From Mesorhizobium sp. NZP2298 (GTDB lineage Bacteria; Pseudomonadota; Alphaproteobacteria; Rhizobiales; Rhizobiaceae): a DNA stretch of 64,000 nt. The stretch's first letter is position 1. Every line of letters starts with the position of its first letter. A program made the translations under genes and the position numbers. Shown in pieces: positions 17,741-27,435 of this stretch. The notes beneath the pieces are model-generated. The model searched no databases. It saw only the letters and a program-made list of their open reading frames with translations, and was not told the DNA's origin. The stretch lies in assembly GCF_013170825.1 (NCBI RefSeq), contig NZ_CP033365.1:2058001-2122000 (forward strand), written 5' to 3'.

Positions 17741-17957
17741 GATGGTCCACCGCCGGACCTGACACGCTTGCGTACGCAGGAGACGCCTCGCGGCGTTTTC
17801 CGGCGCGCGGAGAATACCGAAGCGATCCGGAATCGGTGCATGATCGCACAGCAGGGGCAGGGGGAGGCTTCTGGCACAAGCCGCTTCCATTCTCCTGCAC
17901 ATTGCAACCAATCCACCGAACCGCTACTGCCATCACCGAAAGTGAGCCGGATAAGCA

Positions 17958-18866
17958 ATGAAGCTGGTCAGCTACAACATCCAGTACGGGTTCGGCGGCG
18001 ACGGGCGCTACGATCTTTCGCGCGCGGCGCGGGTCGTCGACGGCGCCGACATCATTGCGCTTCAGGAGGTCGAACGCCACTGGCAGCGCAGCAATTTCGA
18101 CGACCAGCCGGAACTGCTGTCGCGCCTGCTGCCCGGTTATCACTGGGTTTACGGGCCGGCCTTCGACATGGATGCCAGCGAGCGGCGCGGTGGCCGCCTG
18201 ATCAACCGGCGCCGGCAGTTCGGCACCATGGTGCTGTCAAGGCTGCCGATCGTCTGGTCTCGGCTGCATGCGCTGCCGATGCGCCGGACGCTGCGGCCGC
18301 TCAACACCCGCAACGCGGCACTCGAATGCATGATCCGCACGCCCGCCGGCCCGGTGCGGGTGTTTTCCCTGCATCTCGCCCATATCGCCGCGGAAGAGCG
18401 GCTTGAACAGATCGACTATCTGCTGGCCGAGCATCGCCGCGCACCGTCTGACGGCGGGCCGTGGAGCGGCGCTGATGACGAACCTTCGCGCAACTGGACC
18501 AGCGGCGAGGCCGAGCCGGAAAATCCGTTGGCGGCGATCTGGATGGGCGATTTCAATATGGAGCCGGGCAGCGCCGAATACCGCCGCATCGTCGGCAGCA
18601 CGCCCTATCATCGCGGTGCCGCCTATCTCGACGGCTTCGTCGATGCGGCTTCCGTTGCCAGCGAACCGGCGGCGGATTTCCACACGCATGAGAAGATCAT
18701 CGACGGCAGATTGGCAAAGCGCCGGCTCGACCATTGTTTCGTCGGCGGGGTGTTCGCCGGACGGGTGCGCTCGGTGGGATCCGACATAGGCGAGGTGGCC
18801 TCCGACCACTTCCCGGTCCGGATCGATATCGATCTCGAGACGCCCTTCGGCTTGGGAGGTCGATAA
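17958..18866 (+). CDS. Endonuclease/exonuclease/phosphatase (EEP) family protein
   Basis: This 302-residue EEP-superfamily hydrolase shows all core motifs: KLVSYNIQYGFGG at the start (Asn metal ligand), IIALQEVERHW (metal Glu, about residue 38), WMGDFNMEPGSAEYRR (about residues 195-210), RRLDHCFV and ASDHFPVRIDID (catalytic His near residue 287). Family members cleave phosphodiesters or phosphomonoesters in DNA, inositol phosphates or sphingomyelin. The absence of a signal peptide points to the cytoplasm. The next gene, a DMT transporter, starts eight bases after the stop, so the two are co-transcribed. The 217 bp upstream contain no recognisable site. Confidence 0.85.
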   Translation: MKLVSYNIQYGFGGDGRYDLSRAARVVDGADIIALQEVERHWQRSNFDDQPELLSRLLPGYHWVYGPAFDMDASERRGGRLINRRRQFGTMVLSRLPIVWSRLHALPMRRTLRPLNTRNAALECMIRTPAGPVRVFSLHLAHIAAEERLEQIDYLLAEHRRAPSDGGPWSGADDEPSRNWTSGEAEPENPLAAIWMGDFNMEPGSAEYRRIVGSTPYHRGAAYLDGFVDAASVASEPAADFHTHEKIIDGRLAKRRLDHCFVGGVFAGRVRSVGSDIGEVASDHFPVRIDIDLETPFGLGGR

Positions 18867-18873
18867 GCCTGAA

Positions 18874-19719
18874 ATGACGCTTTTCGTCTTCTTCGCGGTG
18901 CTCGCCGCCGCCGCCATGCACGCGATCTGGAACGCGCTGGTCAAGGTTCATCTCGACCGCTTCCTGTCGATCACGCTGATGACGCTCGGCATGGGCGCCG
19001 CCGCACTCGCGGTGCTGCCCTTCGTCGAAGTGCCGAAGGCTGAGGTGTGGCCCTACATCATCGCCTCGGTCATCTTCCACATGGGCTACCGCACCTTCCT
19101 GATCGGCGCCTACCAGGCCGGCGATTTCGCCCAGACCTATCCGCTGGCGCGCGGCACGGCACCTTTGCTGGCCGCGATTGGCGGCATGTTCGTCGTCGCC
19201 GAAGTGCCCGCGCCACTCGCCATTGTCGGCATACTGCTATTGTCGGCCGGCACGCTGGTGATGTCGTTCCGCGGCGGCGCGCATCTGGAGAAGCTCAATC
19301 TGCGCGCGGTCGGTTTTGCCTTCGGCACCTCGGTCTTCATCGCCAGCTACACGTTGTCCGACGGCAGCGGCGCGCGGCTGGCGGCAACGGCCCAGAGCTA
19401 CGCCGCCTGGCTGTTCATCTGCGATGCTTTTGGCGCGCTGGTGCTGTGCCTGATTTTTCGTGGCCCCAAGGCGCTTCCCGTTCTGGCGCGCGACTGGAAG
19501 ACCGGGCTGTTCACCGGCGTGCTCAGCGGTGCGGCCTACTGGATCGTGATGTGGGCGATGACCAAGGCGCCCATCGCCTCGGTGGCGTCGCTGCGCGAGA
19601 CCTCGATCCTGTTCGCCATGATGATCTCGGTCTACGCGCTCGGCGAGAAGATGACGGGCTGGCGCGGCGCGGCCGCGCTCAGCATTGTCGCCGGCGTCAT
19701 CGCCCTCAGACTGGGCTAG
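18874..19719 (+). CDS. EamA/DMT family transporter
   Basis: This 281-residue membrane protein has ten short hydrophobic segments arranged as two EamA repeats (AAMHAIWNALVKVHLDRFLS in the first; VLSGAAYWIVMWAMTKAPIA in the second). DMT permeases export or import small metabolites, often amino acids. The gene lies eight bases behind the EEP hydrolase gene and converges on the MFS gene with a six-base gap. The substrate is unknown. Confidence 0.88.
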   Translation: MTLFVFFAVLAAAAMHAIWNALVKVHLDRFLSITLMTLGMGAAALAVLPFVEVPKAEVWPYIIASVIFHMGYRTFLIGAYQAGDFAQTYPLARGTAPLLAAIGGMFVVAEVPAPLAIVGILLLSAGTLVMSFRGGAHLEKLNLRAVGFAFGTSVFIASYTLSDGSGARLAATAQSYAAWLFICDAFGALVLCLIFRGPKALPVLARDWKTGLFTGVLSGAAYWIVMWAMTKAPIASVASLRETSILFAMMISVYALGEKMTGWRGAAALSIVAGVIALRLG

Positions 19720-19725
19720 TCCTCG

Positions 19726-20943
19726 TCAACCCAGGACCGTCATCACCTGGCCGCGTCGTTCCGGGCTGAAGCGGATGACGACGATGATGCAGACGGCGAC
19801 CACTCCGGCGAAAAGCGCCAGCGCGTAGCCGTAGCTGCCGCCAGCCGCCTCGGCGATTCCCGCCTGGTACGGGCCGCCGTAGGAGGCGGCGAGATTGCCG
19901 GCCTGATAGATGAAGCCGGGCAAGGTCGCGCGGACCGCACCCGGTGACAGTTCGTTGAGATGAACCGGGATGACGCCCCAGGCGCCCTGGACCGCGACCT
20001 GCATGACGAAGGCGCCGATGGCCAGCATGAAGGGGGTGGTGCTGTAGGCCCAGAGCGGGATCGACGGCAGGGCAATCAGGCAAGCGAGCGTGATGGCGTT
20101 GACGCGGCCGATCTTCTCGGACAGCGCGCCAAACGCCAGGCCGCCGACAATGGCGCCGAGATTGGCGACGATGGTGATCCAGCTCACGGTGTGCGGGTCG
20201 AAGCCGTGCTGCTTCTTCAGGAAGGTCGGGTAGAGATCCTGCGTGCCATGGCTGAAGAAGTTGAAGAACATCATCAGGACGACGGCATAGAGCGCGACAC
20301 CCCAGTGTTTCTGCAGCGTTTCCAGCAGCCCCGGCTTCACCGATTTCCGCGCCTCGACGAAGGCGGGCGATTCCGGCACATGCGAGCGGATGAAGAGCAC
20401 GATCAGCGCCGGCACGAAGGAGAGCAGGAACATGGCGCGCCAGCCGATCGTATAGCCGCCGATGGTCTGCTGATAAAGCAGGCCATAGACCACCGCCGCC
20501 AGCAGGTAGCCTGCCGGATAGCCGCATTGCAGGATGCCCGACACCATGCCGCGGGCACTCGGCGGGATGGATTCCATGGCGAGCGAACTGCCGAGCCCCC
20601 ATTCGCCGCCCATGGCAATGCCGAACAGAGCGCGCAGCGCCAGGAAAATGCCGAGATTGGGTGAGAAGGCGGCGAGCGCGCCGATCACCGAATAGCTGAC
20701 GATGTTGAGCATGAGCATGGGTTTACGCCCATATTTATCGGCGAGCATGCCAAAGAAGAACGCGCCGATGAAGCGCGTCGCCAAGGTCAGGAACAGTGCC
20801 TTTGAGACCGCCGGGACATCTGTGTGGAATTCACTCGCAATATCGGTGAGCAGGAATGTCAGAAGGAAGAAATCAAAAGCGTCGAGCGTCCAGCCCAGAA
20901 ATGAGGCCAGAACGGTTTTTTTCTGCTCGGCAGTAAGATTCAA
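19726..20943 (-). CDS. MFS transporter, carboxylate:H+ symporter-like
   Basis: This 405-residue MFS permease has 12 helices. FLGWTLDAFDFFLLTF in helix 1 is the hallmark of the sialic-acid/lactate/benzoate (SHS/AAHS-like) symporters. The loop 2-3 motif is GMLADKYGRKPML and the proton-site region is GIAMGGEWGLGSSLAMES. The start codon is TTG at 20943 with AAAGGAGG six bases away. It is the last member of the minus-strand array starting at the LacI gene and may import an organic acid belonging to that pathway, or export a by-product. A hairpin overlaps its ribosome-binding site. Confidence 0.9.
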   Translation of the reverse strand: MNLTAEQKKTVLASFLGWTLDAFDFFLLTFLLTDIASEFHTDVPAVSKALFLTLATRFIGAFFFGMLADKYGRKPMLMLNIVSYSVIGALAAFSPNLGIFLALRALFGIAMGGEWGLGSSLAMESIPPSARGMVSGILQCGYPAGYLLAAVVYGLLYQQTIGGYTIGWRAMFLLSFVPALIVLFIRSHVPESPAFVEARKSVKPGLLETLQKHWGVALYAVVLMMFFNFFSHGTQDLYPTFLKKQHGFDPHTVSWITIVANLGAIVGGLAFGALSEKIGRVNAITLACLIALPSIPLWAYSTTPFMLAIGAFVMQVAVQGAWGVIPVHLNELSPGAVRATLPGFIYQAGNLAASYGGPYQAGIAEAAGGSYGYALALFAGVVAVCIIVVIRFSPERRGQVMTVLG

Positions 20944-20951
20944 GGCATCCT

Positions 20952-20969
20952 CCTTTGGTCCCCCAAAGG
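20952..20969 (-). promoter_or_regulatory. Hairpin overlapping the RBS of the MFS gene
   Basis: On the minus strand CCTTTGG-GGGA-CCAAAGG forms a 7-bp stem whose right arm supplies the first bases of the AAAGGAGG Shine-Dalgarno sequence. It could limit translation of the TTG-started transporter until the stem is opened by a protein or by upstream ribosomes. Confidence 0.4.
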
Positions 20970-21032
20970 AACGATATGTCGCCCTGCTCGCAAAAGAGAA
21001 CAGCGATCAGCCGGCTTTCGAAGAGCCGCCGG

Positions 21033-21350
21033 TCACTTTTTCGTAAGATCGAGATCGAAGACCATCAATCCATCGGTGCCGCCTTCGAGTGCGGCGACCA
21101 GTCTTGCGCCGGCGCGCTGGTGCGCTTCATGCACGAGATAGGCGTCGCGCGCGGCGGCATCGCGGAAGTCGATGGTGAAGCCATGATTGAAGCCGCGCGC
21201 GAAAGGTTCCGGGCTGACATTGGCGCTGAAGTGGACGGTGTCCATGCCGTCGATCACCTGTCGCAGCGCTTCCAGGTCGGCATGGATCGCCGCGCGCTCG
21301 CTGTCGGGGACATCATCGCGAAACCTGACGAACACACAGTGCCTGATCAT
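21033..21350 (-). CDS. Dabb (stress-responsive A/B barrel) domain protein
   Basis: This 105-residue single-domain protein starts MIRHCVFVRFRDDV and contains the conserved NHGFTIDFRDAAARDAYLVHEAHQ (about residues 55-78) of the dimeric alpha/beta-barrel Dabb family. The start at 21350 is preferred because GGAAAG lies directly upstream; a start five codons earlier would overlap the preceding stop. Dabb proteins occur as small accessory enzymes or binding proteins in catabolic clusters; their chemistry is mostly unknown. It follows a GMC oxidoreductase with an 11-base gap. Confidence 0.85.
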   Translation of the reverse strand: MIRHCVFVRFRDDVPDSERAAIHADLEALRQVIDGMDTVHFSANVSPEPFARGFNHGFTIDFRDAAARDAYLVHEAHQRAGARLVAALEGGTDGLMVFDLDLTKK

Positions 21351-21361
21351 TTTCTTTCCTT

Positions 21362-22990
21362 TCAAGCAGCCCGGTTTCCGGAAAACACAGCCGGCGGCAG
21401 CGGGTCGCGACCGAGGATCAGATCGGCGCCCTTTTCGCCAACCATGATGGTCGGTGCATTGGTGTTGGAGGAAGGTACGCGCGGCATCACCGAGGCGTCG
21501 CAGACGCGCAGGCCTTCGATGCCGCGCAGCCGCAGGTCCGGCGTCACCACGGCCATCTCGTCATGGCCCATGCGGCAGGTGCCGACAGGATGGTGATCGG
21601 TCTTCGAGGTGCGGCAGGCATAGTCGACCAGCTCGTCATCGCTGGCCAGCGACGGGCCGGGCAGCACTTCGCGCAGCACGTAGGGGGCAAGCGCCTTCTG
21701 CCGCATGATCTCGCGCGCCAGCCGGAGCCCCTTGAGCGACATGGCCCGATCATAGGGATCGGACCAGTAGTTCGGGTCGATCAGCGGATGGTCGGCCGGG
21801 TCGGCGCTCTTCAGCCGCACAGTGCCGCGCGAGCGAGGCCGCAGGAAGGCCGAGTTCAAGGTGACACCGGGGTTGTTCAGCTTCTCGACGCCGGCCTCGA
21901 TGCCCGAGCCCAGGCCGAGATGGAACTGGATGTCGGGCGAGGCGGCGGTCGGGTCGGCGTACCAGAAGCCCCCGGTTTCGAACAGGCTGGAAGCCACCGG
22001 CCCCTTCTTGAGCAGCAGGTACTGCAGGCCGGCCCAGGCCGTGCGGTGCAGCTTGGCGTAGTTGTCGTAAGTATGGTCGCCGGTGCACTCGGCGATCACG
22101 AACAGATCGAGATGGTCCTGCATGTTGGAGCCGACGCCGGGCAGGTCGTGCATCGGCGTGACGCCGACCGATTTCAGATGATCGGCCGGACCGATGCCCG
22201 ATTGCATCAACAGTTTCGGCGAGCCGATGGCGCCGGACGAGACGATCACCTCACGATCGGCGCGCAGGATTTTCTTCTCGCCCCCCGGTTTGTCGACGAT
22301 CTCGACGCCAATGGCGCGGCCCTTCTCGACGACGATGCGGGTCACCAGCACGTCGGTTCGGACGGTGAGGTTCTTGCGCGCGCGGATCGGCTTGAGATAG
22401 GCGACCGAAGCGGATGAGCGCCGGGCGTCCTTCTGCGTCAGCTGGTAATAGCCGACGCCTTCCTGGGCAGCGCCGTTGAAATCCGGATTGAAGGGAATAC
22501 CCATCTCCTGGCCGGCGCGGAAATAGGCCTCGCAGATCGGCAGCGGCGAGATCGGATTCGAAACACCAAGCGGCCCCTGGTCGCCATGGAAATCGTTGGC
22601 GTAGCGCTGGTTGTTCTCGGCGCGTTTGAAGTAGGGCAGCACATCGCGATAGCCCCAGCCGGCGAGGCCCTCTTCCTTCTCCCAGGCGTCGTAGTCGCGG
22701 GCGTTGCCGCGCGTGTAGATCTGGGCGTTGATGGAGGAGCCGCCGCCGACCACCTTGGCTTGCGTGTACCAGAAGACGCGGTCCTTCATGTTTTTCTGCG
22801 GCACTGTCGACCAGCCCCAGGACGCGATGCCCTTGGTCATCTTGGCGAAGCCCGCCGGCATATGGATGTAGGGATGCCAGTCCTTGCCGCCGGCTTCGAG
22901 CAGCAGCACCGAATTCGCCGGATCCTCGCTCAACCGGTTGGCCAGAACGCAGCCGGCCGGGCCGGCGCCCACGATGATGTAATCGGTCAT
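21362..22990 (-). CDS. GMC family FAD oxidoreductase (choline-dehydrogenase-like)
   Basis: This 542-residue flavoenzyme has an N-terminal FAD fold IIVGAGPAGCVLANRLSEDP, the GMC signature VVGGGSSINAQIYTRG (about residues 79-94) and GAIGSPKLLMQSGIGP (second signature, about residue 254). The C-terminal active site TDHHPVGTCRMG and MPRVPSSNTNAPTIMVGEK provide the catalytic His and Asn. It oxidises an alcohol group of a sugar, polyol or aliphatic alcohol. It lacks a signal peptide. It belongs to the minus-strand catabolic array and is one of two GMC enzymes flanking an SDR. Betaine synthesis is unlikely because no betaine-aldehyde dehydrogenase or betI is adjacent. Confidence 0.92.
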   Translation of the reverse strand: MTDYIIVGAGPAGCVLANRLSEDPANSVLLLEAGGKDWHPYIHMPAGFAKMTKGIASWGWSTVPQKNMKDRVFWYTQAKVVGGGSSINAQIYTRGNARDYDAWEKEEGLAGWGYRDVLPYFKRAENNQRYANDFHGDQGPLGVSNPISPLPICEAYFRAGQEMGIPFNPDFNGAAQEGVGYYQLTQKDARRSSASVAYLKPIRARKNLTVRTDVLVTRIVVEKGRAIGVEIVDKPGGEKKILRADREVIVSSGAIGSPKLLMQSGIGPADHLKSVGVTPMHDLPGVGSNMQDHLDLFVIAECTGDHTYDNYAKLHRTAWAGLQYLLLKKGPVASSLFETGGFWYADPTAASPDIQFHLGLGSGIEAGVEKLNNPGVTLNSAFLRPRSRGTVRLKSADPADHPLIDPNYWSDPYDRAMSLKGLRLAREIMRQKALAPYVLREVLPGPSLASDDELVDYACRTSKTDHHPVGTCRMGHDEMAVVTPDLRLRGIEGLRVCDASVMPRVPSSNTNAPTIMVGEKGADLILGRDPLPPAVFSGNRAA

Positions 22991-23001
22991 GTCTTTTCCA
23001 C

Positions 23002-23763
23002 TTACAATCGCGGCACGGAGAGCGCGCCATCGACATTGATGATCGAGCCCGTCGAAAAGCCAAGCTTGCCCGTGGCAAGCGTCGCCACCACCGAGCCGAT
23101 GTCAGATGCCTCGCCCCAGCGTTTGGCCGGCACCAGGCCGCTGTCGATCAGGGCATCGTATTTGGCGGTGACGCCTGCCGTCATGTCGGTGCGGATGATC
23201 CCGGGCCGCAGCTCGAACACGCCGATGTTTTCCGGGGCGAGCCGTAGCGCCAGGTTCTTCACCCACATGGAAAGCCCTGCCTTCGAGATGCAGTATTCGG
23301 AGCGTTCCGGCGAGGCCATGTCAGCGCTGACCGAGGTAATGGTGATGATCGATCTTGTGTCGTCGCCGGGTTTGGCCAACATCGCTTTGGCGACGACCTG
23401 GCTGAGAAATACGGTGCCGCGCAGGTTGATGCCGAGCGTATGGTCGAAATTCGCCGGTTTCAGCTCCAGCAGGTCGCCGCGCACCACGGCACCGACGCCT
23501 GCATTGTTGACGAGACAGTCGATGCGGCCGAAGGCACGCAACGTGGCGTCGACGAGTGCGCTGTGACTGGCAAGATCGGCGATATCACAGCGAACATAGG
23601 CGAATTTCGCGCCGCGTGCCGTGATGTCGGTAGCCAGATCGTCCGGCGCCTGTTCGGCCAGATCGGCGACCAGGATGTCGAAGCCGGCATCGGCCAGCGC
23701 CTGGGCACAGGCAAGGCCAATGCCGCGCGCGCCGCCGGTGACGATGGCCGCAGGGCGGGTCAT
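23002..23763 (-). CDS. SDR family NAD(P)-dependent oxidoreductase
   Basis: This 253-residue classical short-chain dehydrogenase has the cofactor loop VTGGARGIGLACAQ (residues 8-21), NNAGVG, catalytic Ser in ITITSVSADMASPERSEYCISK with the YxxxK pair (about residues 156-160), and a C-terminal GSIINVDGALSV. Its ATG overlaps the stop codon of the upstream GMC gene by four bases, so the two oxidoreductases are made together. It probably reduces or oxidises a keto/hydroxy group of an intermediate produced by its GMC neighbours. Confidence 0.92.
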   Translation of the reverse strand: MTRPAAIVTGGARGIGLACAQALADAGFDILVADLAEQAPDDLATDITARGAKFAYVRCDIADLASHSALVDATLRAFGRIDCLVNNAGVGAVVRGDLLELKPANFDHTLGINLRGTVFLSQVVAKAMLAKPGDDTRSIITITSVSADMASPERSEYCISKAGLSMWVKNLALRLAPENIGVFELRPGIIRTDMTAGVTAKYDALIDSGLVPAKRWGEASDIGSVVATLATGKLGFSTGSIINVDGALSVPRL

Positions 23764-25265
23764 GCGGCAAGCTCGCTCTTGCGGATATGCTCGGCCACCC
23801 GCAGCGCCTGGGCGGCGATCGACAGCGCCGGGTTCACCGCGGCCGATGTCGGCAGAAAACTGCCGTCGACGACGAACAGGTTCTGGTGGTCGAACGACCG
23901 GCAGAACGGGTCGAGCGGTGAAGTCGCCGGATCGCTGCCCATCTTGACCGTGCCGCACTGGTGCGAGGGCGTGCGTTTGTCGAAGGGGCGCGACAGCACG
24001 ATGGGATAACCGCAGGCGCGGAAGTTTTCGCGCATCACCCTGGTCAGCCCGTCGAGCGACTGCATATTGGAGCGCCGCCACTGCATGACGATGTCCTTGC
24101 CGTCGACCATGATGCGGCTTTCGGGATCCGGCAGGTCCTCGCACATCAGGTACCAATCGACGGCATGGCCGGCCATGTAATCGAGCGCGAATCTCGGCAT
24201 CGTCTTCACATTGGCCTTCAGCATGTTGCCGTCGATCTTGCCAAGCAACTGGACATTGCCCAGTGGTTTGCCGCCCTTGCCATCCGAGAGGTAGTAGTCG
24301 TTCAGCATCAGCGTCTTCTGGTAGACGGCATCATTTCTGCGGCGCGGGTCGATGGCCAGCATGGCGCTGGAATTGTGGTTCATGAAATTGCGGCCGACCT
24401 GGTCGGAGCGGTTGGCAAGGCCCTTGCCGTTGTTGGATGACGGCGAACGCAGCAGGATGACGGCGGAGTTGACCGCGCCGGCGGACAGGATGACCAGTTT
24501 TGGCGTGACTTTCTTCGCCTCGCCATTCTGCCGGTAGTGAATGGCGGCGATGTTTTTACCATCGGGCGCCGCTTCGAGATATTCGACATAGCAGCCGGTC
24601 TCGAGCCGGATGTTGCTGTCCTTCAACGCCGCGGCGAGCGGTGCCGTCTGGGCGTCCATCTTGCCCTGACCGGTGTTTGGAAAAGCGTCCCAGCCGGTTC
24701 TGCCTTCTTTCAGCCAGGTGTCGATATCGACGCCGAGCGGCAGCGAGGCCGGATGCAGGCCCAGCCCCTTGAGTTCGGCGCGGGCGCGCGCGATCGGTGC
24801 TTCGTCGGGCACCGGCTTGTAGGCGTAGGGGATCGAGTGGAACGGCTCGGTCGGGTCTTCCGCCAGCGTGCCGCGCACACGAAAGAGCTGCTCTGCCTTC
24901 GAATACCAAGGCTCGAACTCGTCATAGGAAAATGGCCATGCCGGCGAGACGCCGCCGAAATGCTCCATGGCGGAGAAGTCTTCCTTGCGGTAGCGGATCA
25001 GCACCGCCCCGTAGAACTTCGAATTGCCACCGACATAATAGTAGTTGCCAGGATTGAAGGCGGCTCCGCCGGCTTCGCGCCACATCTCCTTCGGCCGGTA
25101 GTGGCCGTCGACGAAGATGGAGCGCGTGTCGCGCGCATGCGGCGTTGCCGGCAAGGGCTCGCCGCGCTCCAGCATCAGGATCGAGGCGCCGCTGCCGGCC
25201 AGACCGGAGGCGATCGTGGCGCCGCCGATGCCGGAGCCGATGATGACGATGTCCGGATTCGTCAT
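23760..25265 (-). CDS. GMC family oxidoreductase, divergent (pyranose-oxidase-like) type
   Basis: This 501-residue FAD enzyme is distinct from the GMC at 21362. The FAD fold is IVIIGSGIGGATIASGLAGSG. The flavin-adjacent motif is NYYYVGGNSKFYGAVLIRY (about residues 74-92) instead of the choline-dehydrogenase GGGSSIN signature. The active-site pair lies in SHQCGTVKMGSDP (His) and SAAVNPALSIAAQALR (Asn near the C-terminus). This arrangement resembles the subgroup that contains pyranose and glycoside oxidases or dehydrogenases; that assignment is by eye and tentative. It could oxidise a ring hydroxyl of a sugar brought in by the neighbouring ABC importer. The stop overlaps the SDR start. Confidence 0.82.
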   Translation of the reverse strand: MTNPDIVIIGSGIGGATIASGLAGSGASILMLERGEPLPATPHARDTRSIFVDGHYRPKEMWREAGGAAFNPGNYYYVGGNSKFYGAVLIRYRKEDFSAMEHFGGVSPAWPFSYDEFEPWYSKAEQLFRVRGTLAEDPTEPFHSIPYAYKPVPDEAPIARARAELKGLGLHPASLPLGVDIDTWLKEGRTGWDAFPNTGQGKMDAQTAPLAAALKDSNIRLETGCYVEYLEAAPDGKNIAAIHYRQNGEAKKVTPKLVILSAGAVNSAVILLRSPSSNNGKGLANRSDQVGRNFMNHNSSAMLAIDPRRRNDAVYQKTLMLNDYYLSDGKGGKPLGNVQLLGKIDGNMLKANVKTMPRFALDYMAGHAVDWYLMCEDLPDPESRIMVDGKDIVMQWRRSNMQSLDGLTRVMRENFRACGYPIVLSRPFDKRTPSHQCGTVKMGSDPATSPLDPFCRSFDHQNLFVVDGSFLPTSAAVNPALSIAAQALRVAEHIRKSELAA

Positions 25266-25306
25266 GGCCTAAATCGCGTCCCGACGCGCTTTGGGTTTTT
25301 GTTTTG

Positions 25307-25352
25307 ATGCATGTCGTTGCCCCAAAACCGGATCCACTTTTGGGCGACATAC
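25307..25352. repeat. Short rhizobial palindromic repeat, copy 1
   Basis: ATGTCG and CCCAAAA are mirrored by TTTTGGG and CGACAT around a central CCGGATCCAC. It lies between the ATPase and GMC genes of the array, adjoining the ATPase stop codon. A second, diverged copy is at 46836-46880. Confidence 0.6.
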
Positions 25353-25353
25353 A

Positions 25354-26469
<1,116 letters not shown>

Positions 26470-26490
26470 GGTCGTTCCTTCTGAATGTGG

Positions 26491-27435
26491 TCAGCCCTTG
26501 ACCGCGCCCGCCATCAGCCCGCGCACGAAATAGCGGCCGGCGACGACGTAGACGATCAGGGTGGGCAGAGCCGCGATCATCGCGGCCGCCATGTTGACGT
26601 TGTATTCGACGACGCCGGTCGAGGTGTTGACGACGTTGTTGAGCGCCACCGTCATCGGCATCGCGTCGCCGGTGCCGGCGTAGGCGGAAGCGAACAGGAA
26701 GTCGTTCCAGATGTTGGTGAACTGGTAGATGACGGTGACGACGAAGATCGGCATCGAGTTCGGCAGCATGATGCGGCGGAAGATCTGGAAAAAGGAGGCG
26801 CCGTCGACCTGTGCGGCCTTGATCAATTCGGTCGGGAAGGCCTCGTAATAGTTGCGGAAGAACAAAGTGGTGAAGCCGATGCCGTAGACGACATGGACGA
26901 AGACCAGATTGACCGTCGGGTTGCCGAGGCCGAAGCTGGTGCCGACCGAGTTCTGCAGCAAGACGCCGAAGCGGCCGAGGCTGCCGAGGATCGTCGCCAT
27001 CGGCAGCAGCACCGACTGGAACGGGATGAAGCAGGCGAACAGCATCAGTCCGAACACCAGTGTCGCGCCGCGAAAACGCCATTTGGTCAGCACGTAGCCA
27101 TTGAGTGCCCCGAGCATGGTCGAGATCAGCACGGCCGGAACCACCATCTTGATGGAATTCCAGAAATAGCCCTTGATGCCGGCGCAGGTGAGACCGACGC
27201 AGGTCTCGCCCCAGGCCTTCAGCCACGGGTCGAACGTCGGCGATTGTGGCAGCGCCAGCATGTTGCCGTTCTGGATCTCGTCCATGGTCTTGAACGAGGT
27301 GACCAGCATGACGAACAGCGGCATCAGGTAGAACAGCGCAAACAGCGCCAGAAGCCCGTAGATGACAATGCGGTTGACGAGTTTGACGTTGACGCCGCCG
27401 GAAGCCTGGCGGGCGGGAGCGGTGATAGCGCTCAT
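26491..27435 (-). CDS. Carbohydrate ABC transporter permease (MalG/UgpE type)
   Basis: This 314-residue six-helix permease carries the coupling loop ELIKAAQVDGASFFQIFRRIMLP (about residues 210-232) and a substrate-gate segment SFKTMDEIQNG. It is the smaller-family CUT1 partner of the gene at 27432-28388, whose stop codon it overlaps by four bases. Together they form the membrane channel of the array's sugar importer. Confidence 0.94.
   Translation of the reverse strand: MSAITAPARQASGGVNVKLVNRIVIYGLLALFALFYLMPLFVMLVTSFKTMDEIQNGNMLALPQSPTFDPWLKAWGETCVGLTCAGIKGYFWNSIKMVVPAVLISTMLGALNGYVLTKWRFRGATLVFGLMLFACFIPFQSVLLPMATILGSLGRFGVLLQNSVGTSFGLGNPTVNLVFVHVVYGIGFTTLFFRNYYEAFPTELIKAAQVDGASFFQIFRRIMLPNSMPIFVVTVIYQFTNIWNDFLFASAYAGTGDAMPMTVALNNVVNTSTGVVEYNVNMAAAMIAALPTLIVYVVAGRYFVRGLMAGAVKG

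Noticed and set aside
21362..22990. Betaine synthesis choline dehydrogenase (betA)
   Set aside because: No betB-like or betI gene is adjacent and the operon context is a sugar-type catabolic array.
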